The notes: generated from the letters alone by a model not told the origin. A stretch of DNA of 44,171 bases from an uncultured Oscillospiraceae bacterium (GCA_934446565.1 CAKSEO010000022.1:1-44171); one strand, 5' to 3'; shown: positions 1-7,125, counted from the first letter of the stretch. Numbers and translations: made by a program.

Positions 1-23
1 ATATTCCTCACTGCTTAATATTC

Positions 24-63
24 AAAAAGCCCTCTTTCTTTTTTCTACGAAAGATGGCTTTTT
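24..63 (+). terminator. Probable terminator hairpin of a gene upstream of the window
   Basis: The arms AAAAAGCCCTCTTTC and GAAAGATGGCTTTTT pair over 15 positions with one mismatch around a T-rich loop. The right arm ends in a run of five T on the plus strand, which fits an intrinsic terminator for a plus-strand gene outside the window. The A-run on the left would also give a U-tract on the minus strand, so it may act in both directions. Confidence 0.55.
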
Positions 64-116
64 CGACAAGCTGAGCCGCCCCATTACGGGACGGCTGATA
101 AAAATCGTATAATTTT

Positions 117-138
117 ACCCGCGCTTGTTAGCGCGGGT
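117..138 (-). other. Hairpin just 3' of tRNA-Thr(CGT)
   Basis: ACCCGCGC and GCGCGGGT form a perfect 8-bp stem with a 6-base loop immediately downstream of the minus-strand tRNA. It may be a transcript end or processing structure, but no clean U-tract follows directly; the nearest T-run lies about 12 bases further on. A second GC-rich inverted repeat (around 74-94) lies beyond it. Confidence 0.4.
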
Positions 139-142
139 AATC

Positions 143-218
143 TGGAGCTGGGAATGGGACTCGAACCCACGACCTGCGCATTACGAATGCGCTGCTCTAC
201 CAACTGAGCTATACCAGC
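143..218 (-). tRNA. tRNA-Thr (anticodon CGT)
   Basis: On the minus strand the sequence folds as a 76-nt cloverleaf including an encoded CCA. The acceptor starts GCTGGTA and ends TCCCAGC-T-CCA with one T-C mismatch. The D-arm contains AGCTCAGTTGGTAGAGC, the anticodon stem GCGCA/TGCGC encloses loop TTCGTAA, and the T-loop is TTCGAGT. Anticodon CGT reads ACG (Thr). A consensus promoter lies upstream at 305-333. Confidence 0.95.
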
Positions 219-236
219 GAAAATTTACAAAAGCAC

Positions 237-265
237 TTGCATTATACCAGAGTGTATGGTATAAT
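237..265 (+). promoter_or_regulatory. Sigma-A promoter for the signal-peptidase-like gene
   Basis: TTGCAT (237-242) and TATAAT (260-265) are separated by 17 bases, giving a predicted start near 272. The promoter faces right and lies inside the region transcribed leftward from the tRNA promoter at 305-333, so the two promoters face each other. A translation start at the TTG of 237 is impossible for a transcript made from this promoter, which supports a downstream start for the next gene. Confidence 0.65.
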
Positions 266-304
266 GGATATATATGCAATGTTCATCAAAGCGATGACTA
301 TATC

Positions 305-333
305 ATTATATACTGAAAAACAAGATTTGTCAA
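305..333 (-). promoter_or_regulatory. Consensus promoter for tRNA-Thr(CGT)
   Basis: On the minus strand TTGACA (328-333) and TATAAT (305-310) are perfect consensus boxes with a 17-base spacer. The -35 is extended as TTGACAAATC, a 10-mer also found at the promoters at 2603-2631, 3802-3830 and 15002-15030. Transcription would begin near 298, about 80 bases before the mature tRNA 5' end. Confidence 0.85.
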
Positions 334-374
334 GTGCAAAAGAGGTGTTTTTTATAAATTCGGGCAAAAAAATA

Positions 375-1664
375 ATGCGTATTATAGGAATAATAATCGC
401 AGCGATCCTCGGCGTGGTATTTCTGCTGATGGTGATATCCTCAGCGGCGTTCGGCTCTGCCGGGACAGTAGGCGTGTTCGGATTCAACCTGTTTATATGC
501 GACAGCAGCGATTACGAGAGCGTTCCCGCCGGAAGCGCAGTCATATCGACTTCCTGCGCGCCATACGATCTGGAAAAAGGGAACCTCGTCCTTTACACCA
601 CCGACCCTGAAAACAAAAGCGCTCCCCTTGCAATGGGGTACTACGCTGACTTCAAAATGACCGACGGCATATACTACCTCCAGCTCGAAAATAACGGAGA
701 CAGTACAGTGATCAGCGAAAACGCACTTATCGGAAAAGCCGGCTGGTGCAGCCCGTTTTTGGGAGCTTTCATCAGCTTCACCAAATCGCCCTGGGGAATT
801 CTTGTGATGGCTGTCATCCCATGCGCGCTTCTAATTCTGTTCGATATTCTCCGTGTCAAGACCTACGAGAAACCTATACCAGAGGTGATACCTCAGGTCA
901 AAAATCAGGATGACCGACCTGCCCCGCAAATAACCGTCGGAGAAAGCGGAAGCGCGTCCTATCAGCGAAACCCAAGCGGCAGACCTGCGGTCAGCGCCAA
1001 CAGCGTTCTGTTCACATTTCCCACCGCAAAACAGCATCCTGAGCCCAGGCAGAACGCCTCTGCTCCAACTATGTCAGACGCGGATGTACTTTCACTGCTG
1101 AACGCTCCCTACGTCAAGCCTGCTCCAAAGCAAACTCAGGCGGCACCGCTCCAGCAAAAGCCGGAGGCCACCCGCCAGCCCTCCCCGCTGTTTAACCTGC
1201 CAACGGAAAAATCATCTCCCGAAAAACCGACGCTCCCCGCACCTGTCGCAGCCAAGAGATACATCGACAATACGACCGCACACTCCGTTATGCCATCGGC
1301 AGAGGAAAGCACCTCCCGCCCCACGCCGGTCGTCAGCGAAAAGACCGCCGAGATTCCAGCACAGTCCAAGCAGCCCCAAAAACAGCGCCCGGACGCATTC
1401 TTTGCGCAGTCTGACGCTCCGCAGATAGGCAGAGGGCTGACCGGAAAGCAAAACAGATCCGCCAGCCGTTCCATAATCGACCTGGAAGACGCGCTCGCAG
1501 CCGCTCCGTCGCGCAATCCGCGCCCAGAGAGCCGCCGCAGCGCCGATATACTTGCCGCCAAGAACCGCAGCGATCTCATCACCGAAGACGACGATTCCCG
1601 CGACAAGTCCCGCTACGAGGTAGACGATATCCTCGCAGGAATAGAAAAACGCCACCAGCAGTGA
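375..1664 (+). CDS. Signal peptidase I-like (S26/SipW-type) membrane protein, probably catalytically degenerate
   Basis: From ATG 375 the product is 429 residues. It has an N-terminal membrane segment (about residues 3-27), an extracellular segment resembling the S26 core (VPAGSAVI, then LEKGNLVLYT), and a second membrane segment at about 140-160. That segment is preceded by GKAGWCSPFLGAFISF, like the C-terminal part of SipW-type signal peptidases. A Pro/Ala/Gln-rich, probably cytoplasmic tail of about 265 residues follows, ending in a conserved-looking acidic stretch (YEVDDILAGIE). The usual Ser-Met-x-Pro and His-Arg catalytic surroundings are not recognisable; only SSDY sits where the nucleophile is expected. 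An inactive scaffold or chaperone role is therefore inferred. The start is uncertain: AGAGGTG (341-347) is too far from ATG 375, GTG 345 and ATA 354 are in frame, and TTG 237 lies in the promoter. The comEA-like gene follows after 21 bases. Confidence 0.6.
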   Translation: MRIIGIIIAAILGVVFLLMVISSAAFGSAGTVGVFGFNLFICDSSDYESVPAGSAVISTSCAPYDLEKGNLVLYTTDPENKSAPLAMGYYADFKMTDGIYYLQLENNGDSTVISENALIGKAGWCSPFLGAFISFTKSPWGILVMAVIPCALLILFDILRVKTYEKPIPEVIPQVKNQDDRPAPQITVGESGSASYQRNPSGRPAVSANSVLFTFPTAKQHPEPRQNASAPTMSDADVLSLLNAPYVKPAPKQTQAAPLQQKPEATRQPSPLFNLPTEKSSPEKPTLPAPVAAKRYIDNTTAHSVMPSAEESTSRPTPVVSEKTAEIPAQSKQPQKQRPDAFFAQSDAPQIGRGLTGKQNRSASRSIIDLEDALAAAPSRNPRPESRRSADILAAKNRSDLITEDDDSRDKSRYEVDDILAGIEKRHQQ

Positions 1665-1685
1665 GAACAGGATGTTTGAACTTAT

Positions 1686-2273
1686 ATGAAAAAGCCTTTC
1701 TCAATAGTTGATATAGCTTTGAATGTTATTCGCGTGTGCCTTGTCCTGGGAATATTCATATCGCTATTCAATTTTTATATCAACTCAAAACAGGATTCCA
1801 GGATAGTCATCCAGATACCTCCGTCTAGTACGACCACGGAAACGATCGAATACTCCTCTGCCCGTCCGGGAACCCTTCAGACCTCCGGTGCTGTCTCCAC
1901 AGTGACCGAACCAGCAACATCCACCGAACGCGAATCCCAAGTCTCAACATACGATGAGCCTGTAACTTCCATGCCGACACCGCCGGAAACAACTTCTGCG
2001 GCGTCTGGATCTATCGAAACTTCTGCAAGCTCCACGAGCGCTACCACAACCACAGGAACAGCTTCCTCCGGCACCTCATCCAGACTGATAAACATAAACC
2101 AGGCAACCGAAAGCGAACTCATCACGCTCAGCGGGATAGGAGAGGTCAAGGCAGCTGCAATAGTCGAATACCGCCGCAATAATGGGCAGTTCCGCAGGAT
2201 AGAGGATATCTTGAATGTAAGTGGTATCGGAGAAAAGACGTTCGAAAAGATACGCGATCACATAACTGTATAA
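1686..2273 (+). CDS. ComEA-like membrane-anchored helix-hairpin-helix protein
   Basis: This 195-residue protein has a short basic N-terminus, one membrane segment (about residues 13-31), and a Ser/Thr/Pro-rich linker (about 45-130). A C-terminal tandem helix-hairpin-helix DNA-binding domain follows (about 133-195), with INQATESELITLSGIGEVKA and LNVSGIGEKTFEKI as its two GIG hairpins. ComEA proteins of this plan bind incoming double-stranded DNA outside the membrane during transformation. Here the linker is low-complexity instead of the SLBB-like oligomerisation domain of Bacillus ComEA, so orthology is not certain. CAGGATG precedes the ATG. The gene is 21 bases downstream of the signal-peptidase-like gene and probably co-transcribed with it. 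No comEC is in the window. Confidence 0.8.
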   Translation: MKKPFSIVDIALNVIRVCLVLGIFISLFNFYINSKQDSRIVIQIPPSSTTTETIEYSSARPGTLQTSGAVSTVTEPATSTERESQVSTYDEPVTSMPTPPETTSAASGSIETSASSTSATTTTGTASSGTSSRLININQATESELITLSGIGEVKAAAIVEYRRNNGQFRRIEDILNVSGIGEKTFEKIRDHITV

Positions 2274-2282
2274 ATAATAACT

Positions 2283-2312
2283 AAGCCGCCCATCTCTGGA
2301 CGGCTTAATTAT
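2283..2312 (+). terminator. Weak terminator hairpin after the comEA-like gene
   Basis: AAGCCGCCC and GGACGGCTT pair with one mismatch around ATCTCT, nine bases after the stop codon, and are followed by AATTATTA. The tail is AT-rich but not a true U-run. Confidence 0.45.
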
Positions 2313-2331
2313 TAGCTTACAGCAAATCAAC

Positions 2332-2364
2332 AAAAAAACACCGCACTTATTCAGTACGGTGTTT
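2332..2364 (-). terminator. Terminator of the tRNA-Thr/tRNA-Tyr unit
   Basis: Read on the minus strand, ACACCG and CGGTGT form a stem immediately 3' of the tRNA-Tyr CCA end and are followed by seven T. This is a standard intrinsic terminator. Confidence 0.85.
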
Positions 2365-2448
2365 TGGTGGGAGCTGGTGGATTCGAACCACCGAAGCAAA
2401 CGCAGCAGATTTACAGTCTGTCCCCTTTGGCCACTCGGGAAAGCTCCC
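2365..2448 (-). tRNA. tRNA-Tyr (anticodon GTA)
   Basis: The 84-nt minus-strand cloverleaf has a long variable arm and an encoded CCA. Acceptor strands GGGAGCT and AGCTCCC pair perfectly, the anticodon stem CAGAC/ATCTG region encloses loop CTGTAAA, and the T-loop is TTCGAAT. Anticodon GTA and the class II long arm identify tRNA-Tyr. It is the second gene of a two-tRNA unit. Confidence 0.95.
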
Positions 2449-2476
2449 ATATTCAGTTTTGAGTTCCAATAAAAAT

Positions 2477-2552
2477 TGGAGCTGGTGGACGGATTCGAAC
2501 CCCCGACCTGCTGATTACAAATCAGCTGCTCTACCAGCTGAGCTACACCAGC
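2477..2552 (-). tRNA. tRNA-Thr (anticodon TGT)
   Basis: The 76-nt minus-strand cloverleaf carries an encoded CCA, acceptor start GCTGGTG, anticodon stem CTGAT/ATCAG with loop TTGTAA and anticodon TGT (reads ACA, Thr). It is the first gene of the unit that also carries tRNA-Tyr. The consensus promoter at 2603-2631 lies about 50 bases upstream. Confidence 0.95.
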
Positions 2553-2602
2553 GTAAAGCGTTATCAGTTCTTTGTTTGTTCCTTATCCCTGACGACTTGT
2601 AT

Positions 2603-2631
2603 ATTATATCACATTATTTCTGATTTGTCAA
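2603..2631 (-). promoter_or_regulatory. Perfect consensus promoter for the tRNA-Thr/tRNA-Tyr unit
   Basis: On the minus strand TTGACA (2626-2631), a 17-base spacer and TATAAT (2603-2608). The -35 is extended to TTGACAAATC. Confidence 0.9.
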
Positions 2632-2752
2632 CACTTTTTTCAAAAAAATCTGAAAAAGTTTTTAAACGCCCGGAAACCGCACTGTAATGCGCTCCGGTCG
2701 TATAGAGCCGGAGCGCACCGTACAGAATATGAAGGTAAATAGAGAATTGTTG

Positions 2753-3727
2753 TTATTCCTGAGAGGTTATCTCCTTGTAGAATGCGGAGAAGTCCTTACG
2801 GTTATCCTTGGTGAACTGGATAGCCGTGCGGGGATGCTGATTGAGCCAGCCGGTCAGCAGGTACTGCATGTCATAGCCCCATACAACGCCGTCCTCCTTG
2901 AGCTTCGTCATATGCTTCTCAATGAACTGAACAGCCGGATAGAGATTGTACTTCGGATTCTTGAGGAAACCAAGGAGCAGCTCCATTGCGCAGTTTCCGG
3001 CTCCTCTGCCCATCTCGGAGTAGGTACCGTCCAGCCAGTCAACGCCGTCACCAACCGCTTCGACCGTATTCGCGAAAGCAAGCTGCTGGTTGTTGTGCGC
3101 GTGGATACCGAGCTTCTTGCCATATTTTGCAGCGTACTCTCCGTAAAGCGACGCGATTCTAGCTATCTGCTCAGGGAAAAGCGCACCGAAGCTGTCAACT
3201 ATATAGATGACGCTTACCGGAGACTTGCCGAGCAGGTCCAGCGCAACACGGATATCCGCCTCCTGCGCATTGGAAATAGCCATGATGTTGCAGGTGACTT
3301 CGTAGCCCTTTGCGACTGCGTCCTCGATAACGTCGATAGCTGCAGGGATCTGATTGATATATGTAGCAACCCGGATAACGTCCACAGGGCTCTCTGCACG
3401 GGGCTTGATATCCTGCTTGTAATTGCAGCGTCCTACGTCAGCCATTACCGCGATCTTGAGATCGGTGTTATTTTCGCCGACTATGGCGCGGATATCCTCA
3501 TCATCGCAGAATTTCCACTTGCCGAAATCCTTGACGTCGAACATCTCCTTATCAGCCTTGTAGCCGAATTCCATTACGTCCACGCCAGCCTTGATATTGG
3601 TCTGGTACAGGTCCTTTACGAACTCGTCAGTGAAACGGAAATTGTTGACAAGGCCGCCGTCGCGCAGCGTTGCGTCAACTATCTTTATGTCAGGTCTGTA
3701 ATCCATCAGCTTTACTACTTCTTTCAT
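2753..3727 (-). CDS. HMGL-type aldolase (4-hydroxy-2-oxovalerate aldolase-like), substrate unknown
   Basis: A 324-residue DRE-TIM metallolyase. The N-terminal signature VDATLRDGG (about residues 17-25) supplies the metal-binding Asp and catalytic Arg. GIHAHNNQQ later gives the His-x-His metal ligands, followed by DGTYSEMGRGAGN, the Gly-rich loop of this superfamily. Relatives cleave or form C-C bonds next to a 2-oxo acid (HMG-CoA lyase, isopropylmalate synthase, MhpE). The short length and missing C-terminal regulatory domain favour an aldolase. The gene is monocistronic with its own promoter (3802-3830) and AAAGGA before the ATG, so context gives no substrate. An acyl-CoA/aldehyde dehydrogenase partner, usual for MhpE pathways, is absent here. 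Confidence 0.8.
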   Translation of the reverse strand: MKEVVKLMDYRPDIKIVDATLRDGGLVNNFRFTDEFVKDLYQTNIKAGVDVMEFGYKADKEMFDVKDFGKWKFCDDEDIRAIVGENNTDLKIAVMADVGRCNYKQDIKPRAESPVDVIRVATYINQIPAAIDVIEDAVAKGYEVTCNIMAISNAQEADIRVALDLLGKSPVSVIYIVDSFGALFPEQIARIASLYGEYAAKYGKKLGIHAHNNQQLAFANTVEAVGDGVDWLDGTYSEMGRGAGNCAMELLLGFLKNPKYNLYPAVQFIEKHMTKLKEDGVVWGYDMQYLLTGWLNQHPRTAIQFTKDNRKDFSAFYKEITSQE

Positions 3728-3801
3728 AGTTCTTTTCCTTTCATTCGCTTTAGTACTTTTATGCTTTTATGCTTTTTATCTCTAAAGCGGTTAATGATGA
3801 T

Positions 3802-3830
3802 ATTATACACCTCTTATTCCGATTTGTCAA
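3802..3830 (-). promoter_or_regulatory. Perfect consensus promoter of the HMGL-type aldolase gene
   Basis: Minus strand TTGACA (3825-3830), 17-base spacer, TATAAT (3802-3807), with the TTGACAAATC extension and GGTG directly before the -10. The rest of the 3728-4030 gap holds this promoter and the divergent one at 3900-3929. Confidence 0.9.
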
Positions 3831-3899
3831 GGGGTTGAACAAAATTTTTTTATTTTCACGTTTCCACATCATCACATCATATAGTCATTCGGTCATGTG

Positions 3900-3929
3900 T
3901 TGACAAACATAGAGTGCGTGTGCTATACT
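3900..3929 (+). promoter_or_regulatory. Promoter of the SPDTG esterase gene
   Basis: TTGACA (3900-3905) and TATACT (3924-3929) are separated by 18 bases. The predicted start leaves a leader of about 95 nt before AGGAG and ATG 4031. Confidence 0.75.
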
Positions 3930-4030
3930 GAAATGAAAGACATAACGGATATTATTCCGGCAGTCGGCATATATTATCGTTCAGGCAATCCAATAGTATC
4001 TTAGATGCTCAGACACCGAAAGGAGAACAC

Positions 4031-5014
4031 ATGAAAAAGACCTTATTCCTGATAACTGCGGCTGCTGTGGCTGTGGCATGCGCCATTAATGCTTCAGCGG
4101 ACGACCGCGGGCTCGTTGTGCTCGGAGATTCCATAACCAGCGGCTACGGGCTCGAGGGGTACGCTTCCGGCGACAATTACAGCGCAGCAGCGAGTTTCGC
4201 AAACAGGCTCGGCGGAGATTTTGGAAGCTACGAAAACTTCGCAGTAGACGGCAGGACCTCCGGTGAGCTCCTCACCGCGCTTGACGACGCGGACATTGCG
4301 GCTGCTCTTGCGGGAGCCGATACAGTTGTTGTCTCTATCGGCGGCAACGACTTCCTCCAACCTATGCTCGGTGCTGTTCAGAATGCAGTGATGTCGGATC
4401 CCGACCTGCTTTCCGCACTACAGGACGGAGAAACTCAGTTCGACCAGGACAGCTACATGCAGATAATGACACAGATGATGTCAGTAATGCTGGACGCCGT
4501 TGATTCGGTGGACGTTCCGACGATCGGTGAGAATATAAGCAGTATCTTAAATGAGATAAACGACCTCAATTCCGAGTGCCAGGTGATACTTCTGACCGTG
4601 TACGACCCCTTCGAGGGAGTTCAGGGTATGGAAATGATGGACGTAGCAGCACGGGAAAAGCTCACGGAGCTGAACTCCGAAATCAACAACGCAGCAAGCG
4701 CCTATGGAGCAGAAGTCGCGGACGTGCATTCTGCATTTGCAGGTCACGCTCTTGACTACACCAACATTTCCTCAATGGATATACACCCTAACAAGGATGG
4801 TCACAGCGTTATCTACTCGCTTCTCTCCGCCATGACCGCACAGCAGGCCTCAGCGCCGGCAAATGGCGCGGCGACCGCCGAAGCTGACGTCTCCGAAACT
4901 CCGAAAGCTCCCGCAAAGGGCAGTCCGGACACCGGAGCCGAGGGAGCTGCGGCATTCGCAGGTCTTGCAGCGATCTCCGCGGCAGGCGTGTTAGTATTCA
5001 GAAAGCGGAAATAA
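4031..5014 (+). CDS. Cell-wall-anchored SGNH/GDSL hydrolase with SPDTG sorting signal
   Basis: A 327-residue secreted esterase. A signal peptide (about residues 1-23, ending ASA) is followed by the GDSL block LGDSITSGYG with nucleophile Ser34, the block III motif GGND (104-107), and DIHPN with Asp250 and His252 near the C-terminus of the catalytic domain. Family members remove acyl groups from lipids, sugars or polymers; the substrate is unknown. The C-terminus is a sortase signal: SPDTG (298-302), an Ala-rich hydrophobic segment, then RKRK. SP-x-TG motifs are known class B sortase substrates in Clostridioides difficile. Three class B-like sortases lie at 37.5-40.9 kb in this window, so this protein is a candidate substrate. 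AGGAG precedes the ATG and the gene has its own promoter. Confidence 0.9.
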   Translation: MKKTLFLITAAAVAVACAINASADDRGLVVLGDSITSGYGLEGYASGDNYSAAASFANRLGGDFGSYENFAVDGRTSGELLTALDDADIAAALAGADTVVVSIGGNDFLQPMLGAVQNAVMSDPDLLSALQDGETQFDQDSYMQIMTQMMSVMLDAVDSVDVPTIGENISSILNEINDLNSECQVILLTVYDPFEGVQGMEMMDVAAREKLTELNSEINNAASAYGAEVADVHSAFAGHALDYTNISSMDIHPNKDGHSVIYSLLSAMTAQQASAPANGAATAEADVSETPKAPAKGSPDTGAEGAAAFAGLAAISAAGVLVFRKRK

Positions 5015-5026
5015 TTGAATTATATA

Positions 5027-5055
5027 TTGAAATTTGCAGGAAAGTATGATATAAT
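5027..5055 (+). promoter_or_regulatory. Promoter of thrH
   Basis: TTGAAA (5027-5032), 17-base spacer, TATAAT (5050-5055). It starts 12 bases after the esterase stop codon, so thrH is probably its own unit. Confidence 0.75.
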
Positions 5056-5108
5056 TATTCAGAAAGCTGCAATATCGCGGCACATTACATAATACGGAGG
5101 AAAATACA

Positions 5109-5717
5109 ATGTCCATGTATATCACCTGTCTTGACCTCGAGGGCGTACTGGTTCCCGAGATCTGGATCGCATTCGCAGAAGCAAGCGGTATCCCCGAGCT
5201 CAAGCGCACCACCCGCGACGAGCCGGATTACAACAAGCTCATGAACTGGCGCCTTGGTATCCTCAAGGAGCACGGTCTCGGTCTCAAGGAGATCCAGGAG
5301 ACCATCGCCAAAATTGACCCTATGCCCGGCGCAAAGGAGTTCCTGGATGAGCTGCGCTCCATCTGCCAGGTGATCATCATTTCCGATACGTTCTCCCAGT
5401 TTGCAGGTCCTCTCATGAAGAAGCTCGGCATGCCGACCATCTTCTGCAACACCCTCGAGGTTGCTCCGAACGGCGAGATAACGGGCTTCAAGATGCGCTG
5501 CGAGCAGTCCAAGCTGACCACCGTTAAGGCGCTCCAGTCCATCGGATACGAGACCATCGCCAGCGGAGACAGCCACAACGACCTCGGCATGATACGCGCA
5601 AGCAAGGCAGGCTTCCTGTTCAAGAGCCCTGACAACATCAAGGCTGACAACCCCGATCTCCCCGCTTACGAGACCTACGACGAGCTCATGGCTGCAATAA
5701 AGGCGGCAATGGACTAA
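5109..5717 (+). CDS. thrH: ThrH: phosphoserine phosphatase / homoserine phosphotransferase
   Basis: A 202-residue HAD-superfamily enzyme. The N-terminal CLDLEGVLVPEIWIAFAE is the ThrH-type motif I, with nucleophile Asp9 and Glu11 instead of the usual second Asp. ISDTF is motif II, GDSHNDLGM the motif III/IV acidic loop. The LEGVLVPE signature and the length match Pseudomonas ThrH, which dephosphorylates phosphoserine and can transfer phosphate to homoserine, so the protein acts in serine and possibly threonine synthesis. CGGAGG precedes ATG 5109; an in-frame ATG at 5115 is a possible alternative. The gene lies alone between its promoter and terminator. Confidence 0.92.
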   Translation: MSMYITCLDLEGVLVPEIWIAFAEASGIPELKRTTRDEPDYNKLMNWRLGILKEHGLGLKEIQETIAKIDPMPGAKEFLDELRSICQVIIISDTFSQFAGPLMKKLGMPTIFCNTLEVAPNGEITGFKMRCEQSKLTTVKALQSIGYETIASGDSHNDLGMIRASKAGFLFKSPDNIKADNPDLPAYETYDELMAAIKAAMD

Positions 5718-5739
5718 GCAGGACTTTCATACTAAACGC

Positions 5740-5775
5740 ACAGGGCGAAAGCTGTTCTTTCGCCCTGTAATATTT
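5740..5775 (+). terminator. Intrinsic terminator of thrH
   Basis: ACAGGGCGAAAG and CTTTCGCCCTGT form a perfect 12-bp stem around CTGTT, followed by AATATTTT. Confidence 0.85.
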
Positions 5776-5791
5776 TATGAGATAACACAGC

Positions 5792-5820
5792 GCCCCGTTA
5801 AAAACGGGGCACATTATTAT
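5792..5820 (-). terminator. Terminator hairpin of the lacI-family gene
   Basis: GCCCCGTT and AACGGGGC pair perfectly around AAA just past the minus-strand lacI-family stop. It sits between two convergent genes and may stop both. The minus-strand U-tract is weak. Confidence 0.6.
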
Positions 5821-5832
5821 TTGTCTGTCAGC

Positions 5833-6846
5833 TCAAAAGCTCTTATCGCCGGTGGATTCTCTGGGGATAAGACGGTGCGGGAGTTTGTAGGTCCCGGTAT
5901 CCTTATCCTCGGACTTTATGTTGTGGATGAGCTTTTCGATCACGGTCTTTCCCTGGAGGTAGCAGGGCTGCTCGACCGTCGTCAGGTGCGGAATGAACAT
6001 GTGAGAATAGGCAATGTTGTCAAAGCCGAAGAACAGCACGTCCTTGCCGACAGTTATCCCGTTGTTCAGCGCGTATGTCATCGCACCGATGGAGATGGTA
6101 TCGGAGATCGCAAAAATCGCGTCCGGGCGCTTTGCCGGGTTGACCTGGCTCATCAGCTTCTCACAGCCCCGGGTACCGCTCTCCACGTCATAGCCGCCGT
6201 AGTATATAAGATTCTCGTCAACCGGAATGCCCGCCTCTGTAAGAGCGCGCTTGTATCCGTTCTCGCGGTCGATGGAGGACTGTGTGCGCACTTCGGTGGT
6301 CAGCAGACCTATCCGGCGGCGTCCCTTGTCGATGAGGTATTTCACTGCGTCATAGCCTGCGCGCTCGTTATCAATGGTCACACAGAGGATATTGCAGTCC
6401 TCCAGTCGCTCAAGGCACATCGCCATCTGGTATTTCTTCGCAAGCTCGGAGATAGTGCGGCTGTCCAGCTTCGGCGCAAGGAGCACAGCTCCGTCTACCG
6501 CCTTGGAAAACAGCATCCCGAGCAGGTGCATTTCATGCTCCGGGTCGTCGCGGGTGGTCGCTATCAGGACATCGTAGCCCTGCATGTACGCGGCGTCCTG
6601 CATTCCACGGAGAACTTCGGAATAAAAGCTCTGCTCCGTGGACGCGATTATCGCAAGGATACGCTTAGTTTCGCTCTTGCGCAGATCCCTGCCGAGGAAA
6701 TTCGGTGAATAGCCCAGCTCCTCCACAGCCTTGTTGACCGCCTGCACTGCTTCATCAGATACGTTGGATTTTTTGTTCAGCACGCGGGAAACCGTTGCGA
6801 CGGAAACATTCGCCGCCTTAGCTACATCTTTTATCGTGATATTCAA
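5833..6846 (-). CDS. LacI-family transcriptional regulator
   Basis: A 337-residue LacI/GalR repressor. It has an N-terminal helix-turn-helix with hinge helix (ITIKDVAKAANVSVATVSRV, about residues 3-22) and a periplasmic-binding-protein-like ligand domain (about 62-330). The start is a TTG at 6846, preceded by AGAGGTG at good spacing; the canonical MNITIKDVA beginning supports it. Its own promoter (6885-6913) carries a LacI-type operator, so autorepression is likely. The effector is unknown. Neighbouring genes are not sugar catabolic genes apart from galK about 1.6 kb away on the other strand. Confidence 0.9.
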   Translation of the reverse strand: MNITIKDVAKAANVSVATVSRVLNKKSNVSDEAVQAVNKAVEELGYSPNFLGRDLRKSETKRILAIIASTEQSFYSEVLRGMQDAAYMQGYDVLIATTRDDPEHEMHLLGMLFSKAVDGAVLLAPKLDSRTISELAKKYQMAMCLERLEDCNILCVTIDNERAGYDAVKYLIDKGRRRIGLLTTEVRTQSSIDRENGYKRALTEAGIPVDENLIYYGGYDVESGTRGCEKLMSQVNPAKRPDAIFAISDTISIGAMTYALNNGITVGKDVLFFGFDNIAYSHMFIPHLTTVEQPCYLQGKTVIEKLIHNIKSEDKDTGTYKLPHRLIPRESTGDKSF

Positions 6847-6884
6847 GCGCGTTTCACCTCTTACGTTCAGTTGTCTATATTTAT

Positions 6885-6913
6885 ATAATACACTATCTGT
6901 TAATCGTTTTCAA
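6885..6913 (-). promoter_or_regulatory. Promoter of the lacI-family gene with overlapping operator
   Basis: Minus strand TTGAAA (6908-6913), 17-base spacer, TATTAT (6885-6890). The 14-mer at 6899-6912 reads TGAAAACGATTAAC and fits the LacI-family pattern TGNAANCGNTTNCA except for its last two bases. It overlaps the -35 box, as expected for autorepression. In the rest of 6914-7080 I see only an inverted repeat, GCACAAA and TTTGTGC around ATTGAC (about 6923-6942), and no gene. Confidence 0.6.
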
Positions 6914-7096
6914 TTGGCATTTTGCACAAAATTGACTTTGTGCGCCATGCGCATGTAATATATTTCCAAGCATTACCTACATGAAAGCCCGTATCACACC
7001 CCATTGTTAAAAAAGCCGAACTTTTTTAAAATTGCAACAGGTTTTTATAAAGAATGGCGAAATTTCATCCGACGGTGGTTTTAAACGCTTTTTTCC

Positions 7097-7125
7097 TTGC
7101 AAAAAGCCCGAAAAGAGTATATAAT
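7097..7125 (+). promoter_or_regulatory. Promoter of the SEDS gene
   Basis: TTGCAA (7097-7102), 17-base spacer, TATAAT (7120-7125). Directly upstream, TTAAACGCTTTT (about 7082-7093) has the central AANCGNTT core of LacI-family sites, which is only suggestive. Confidence 0.7.

Noticed and set aside
125..316. A short open frame across the tRNA-Thr gene
   Set aside because: It reads through the complement of the tRNA and into promoter sequence; no ribosome site.
237..374. N-terminal extension of the signal-peptidase-like gene to TTG 237
   Set aside because: The TTG is the -35 box of the gene's own promoter and the extra residues show no family similarity.
2687..3838. A 383-codon frame antisense to the HMGL aldolase
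   Set aside because: It covers a gene with intact family motifs on the minus strand and runs through that gene's promoter; it is a codon-bias artefact.
5109..5717. Plain SerB phosphoserine phosphatase
   Set aside because: The DLEGVLVPE motif with Glu as second acidic residue, and the length, are those of ThrH instead of SerB (DxD).
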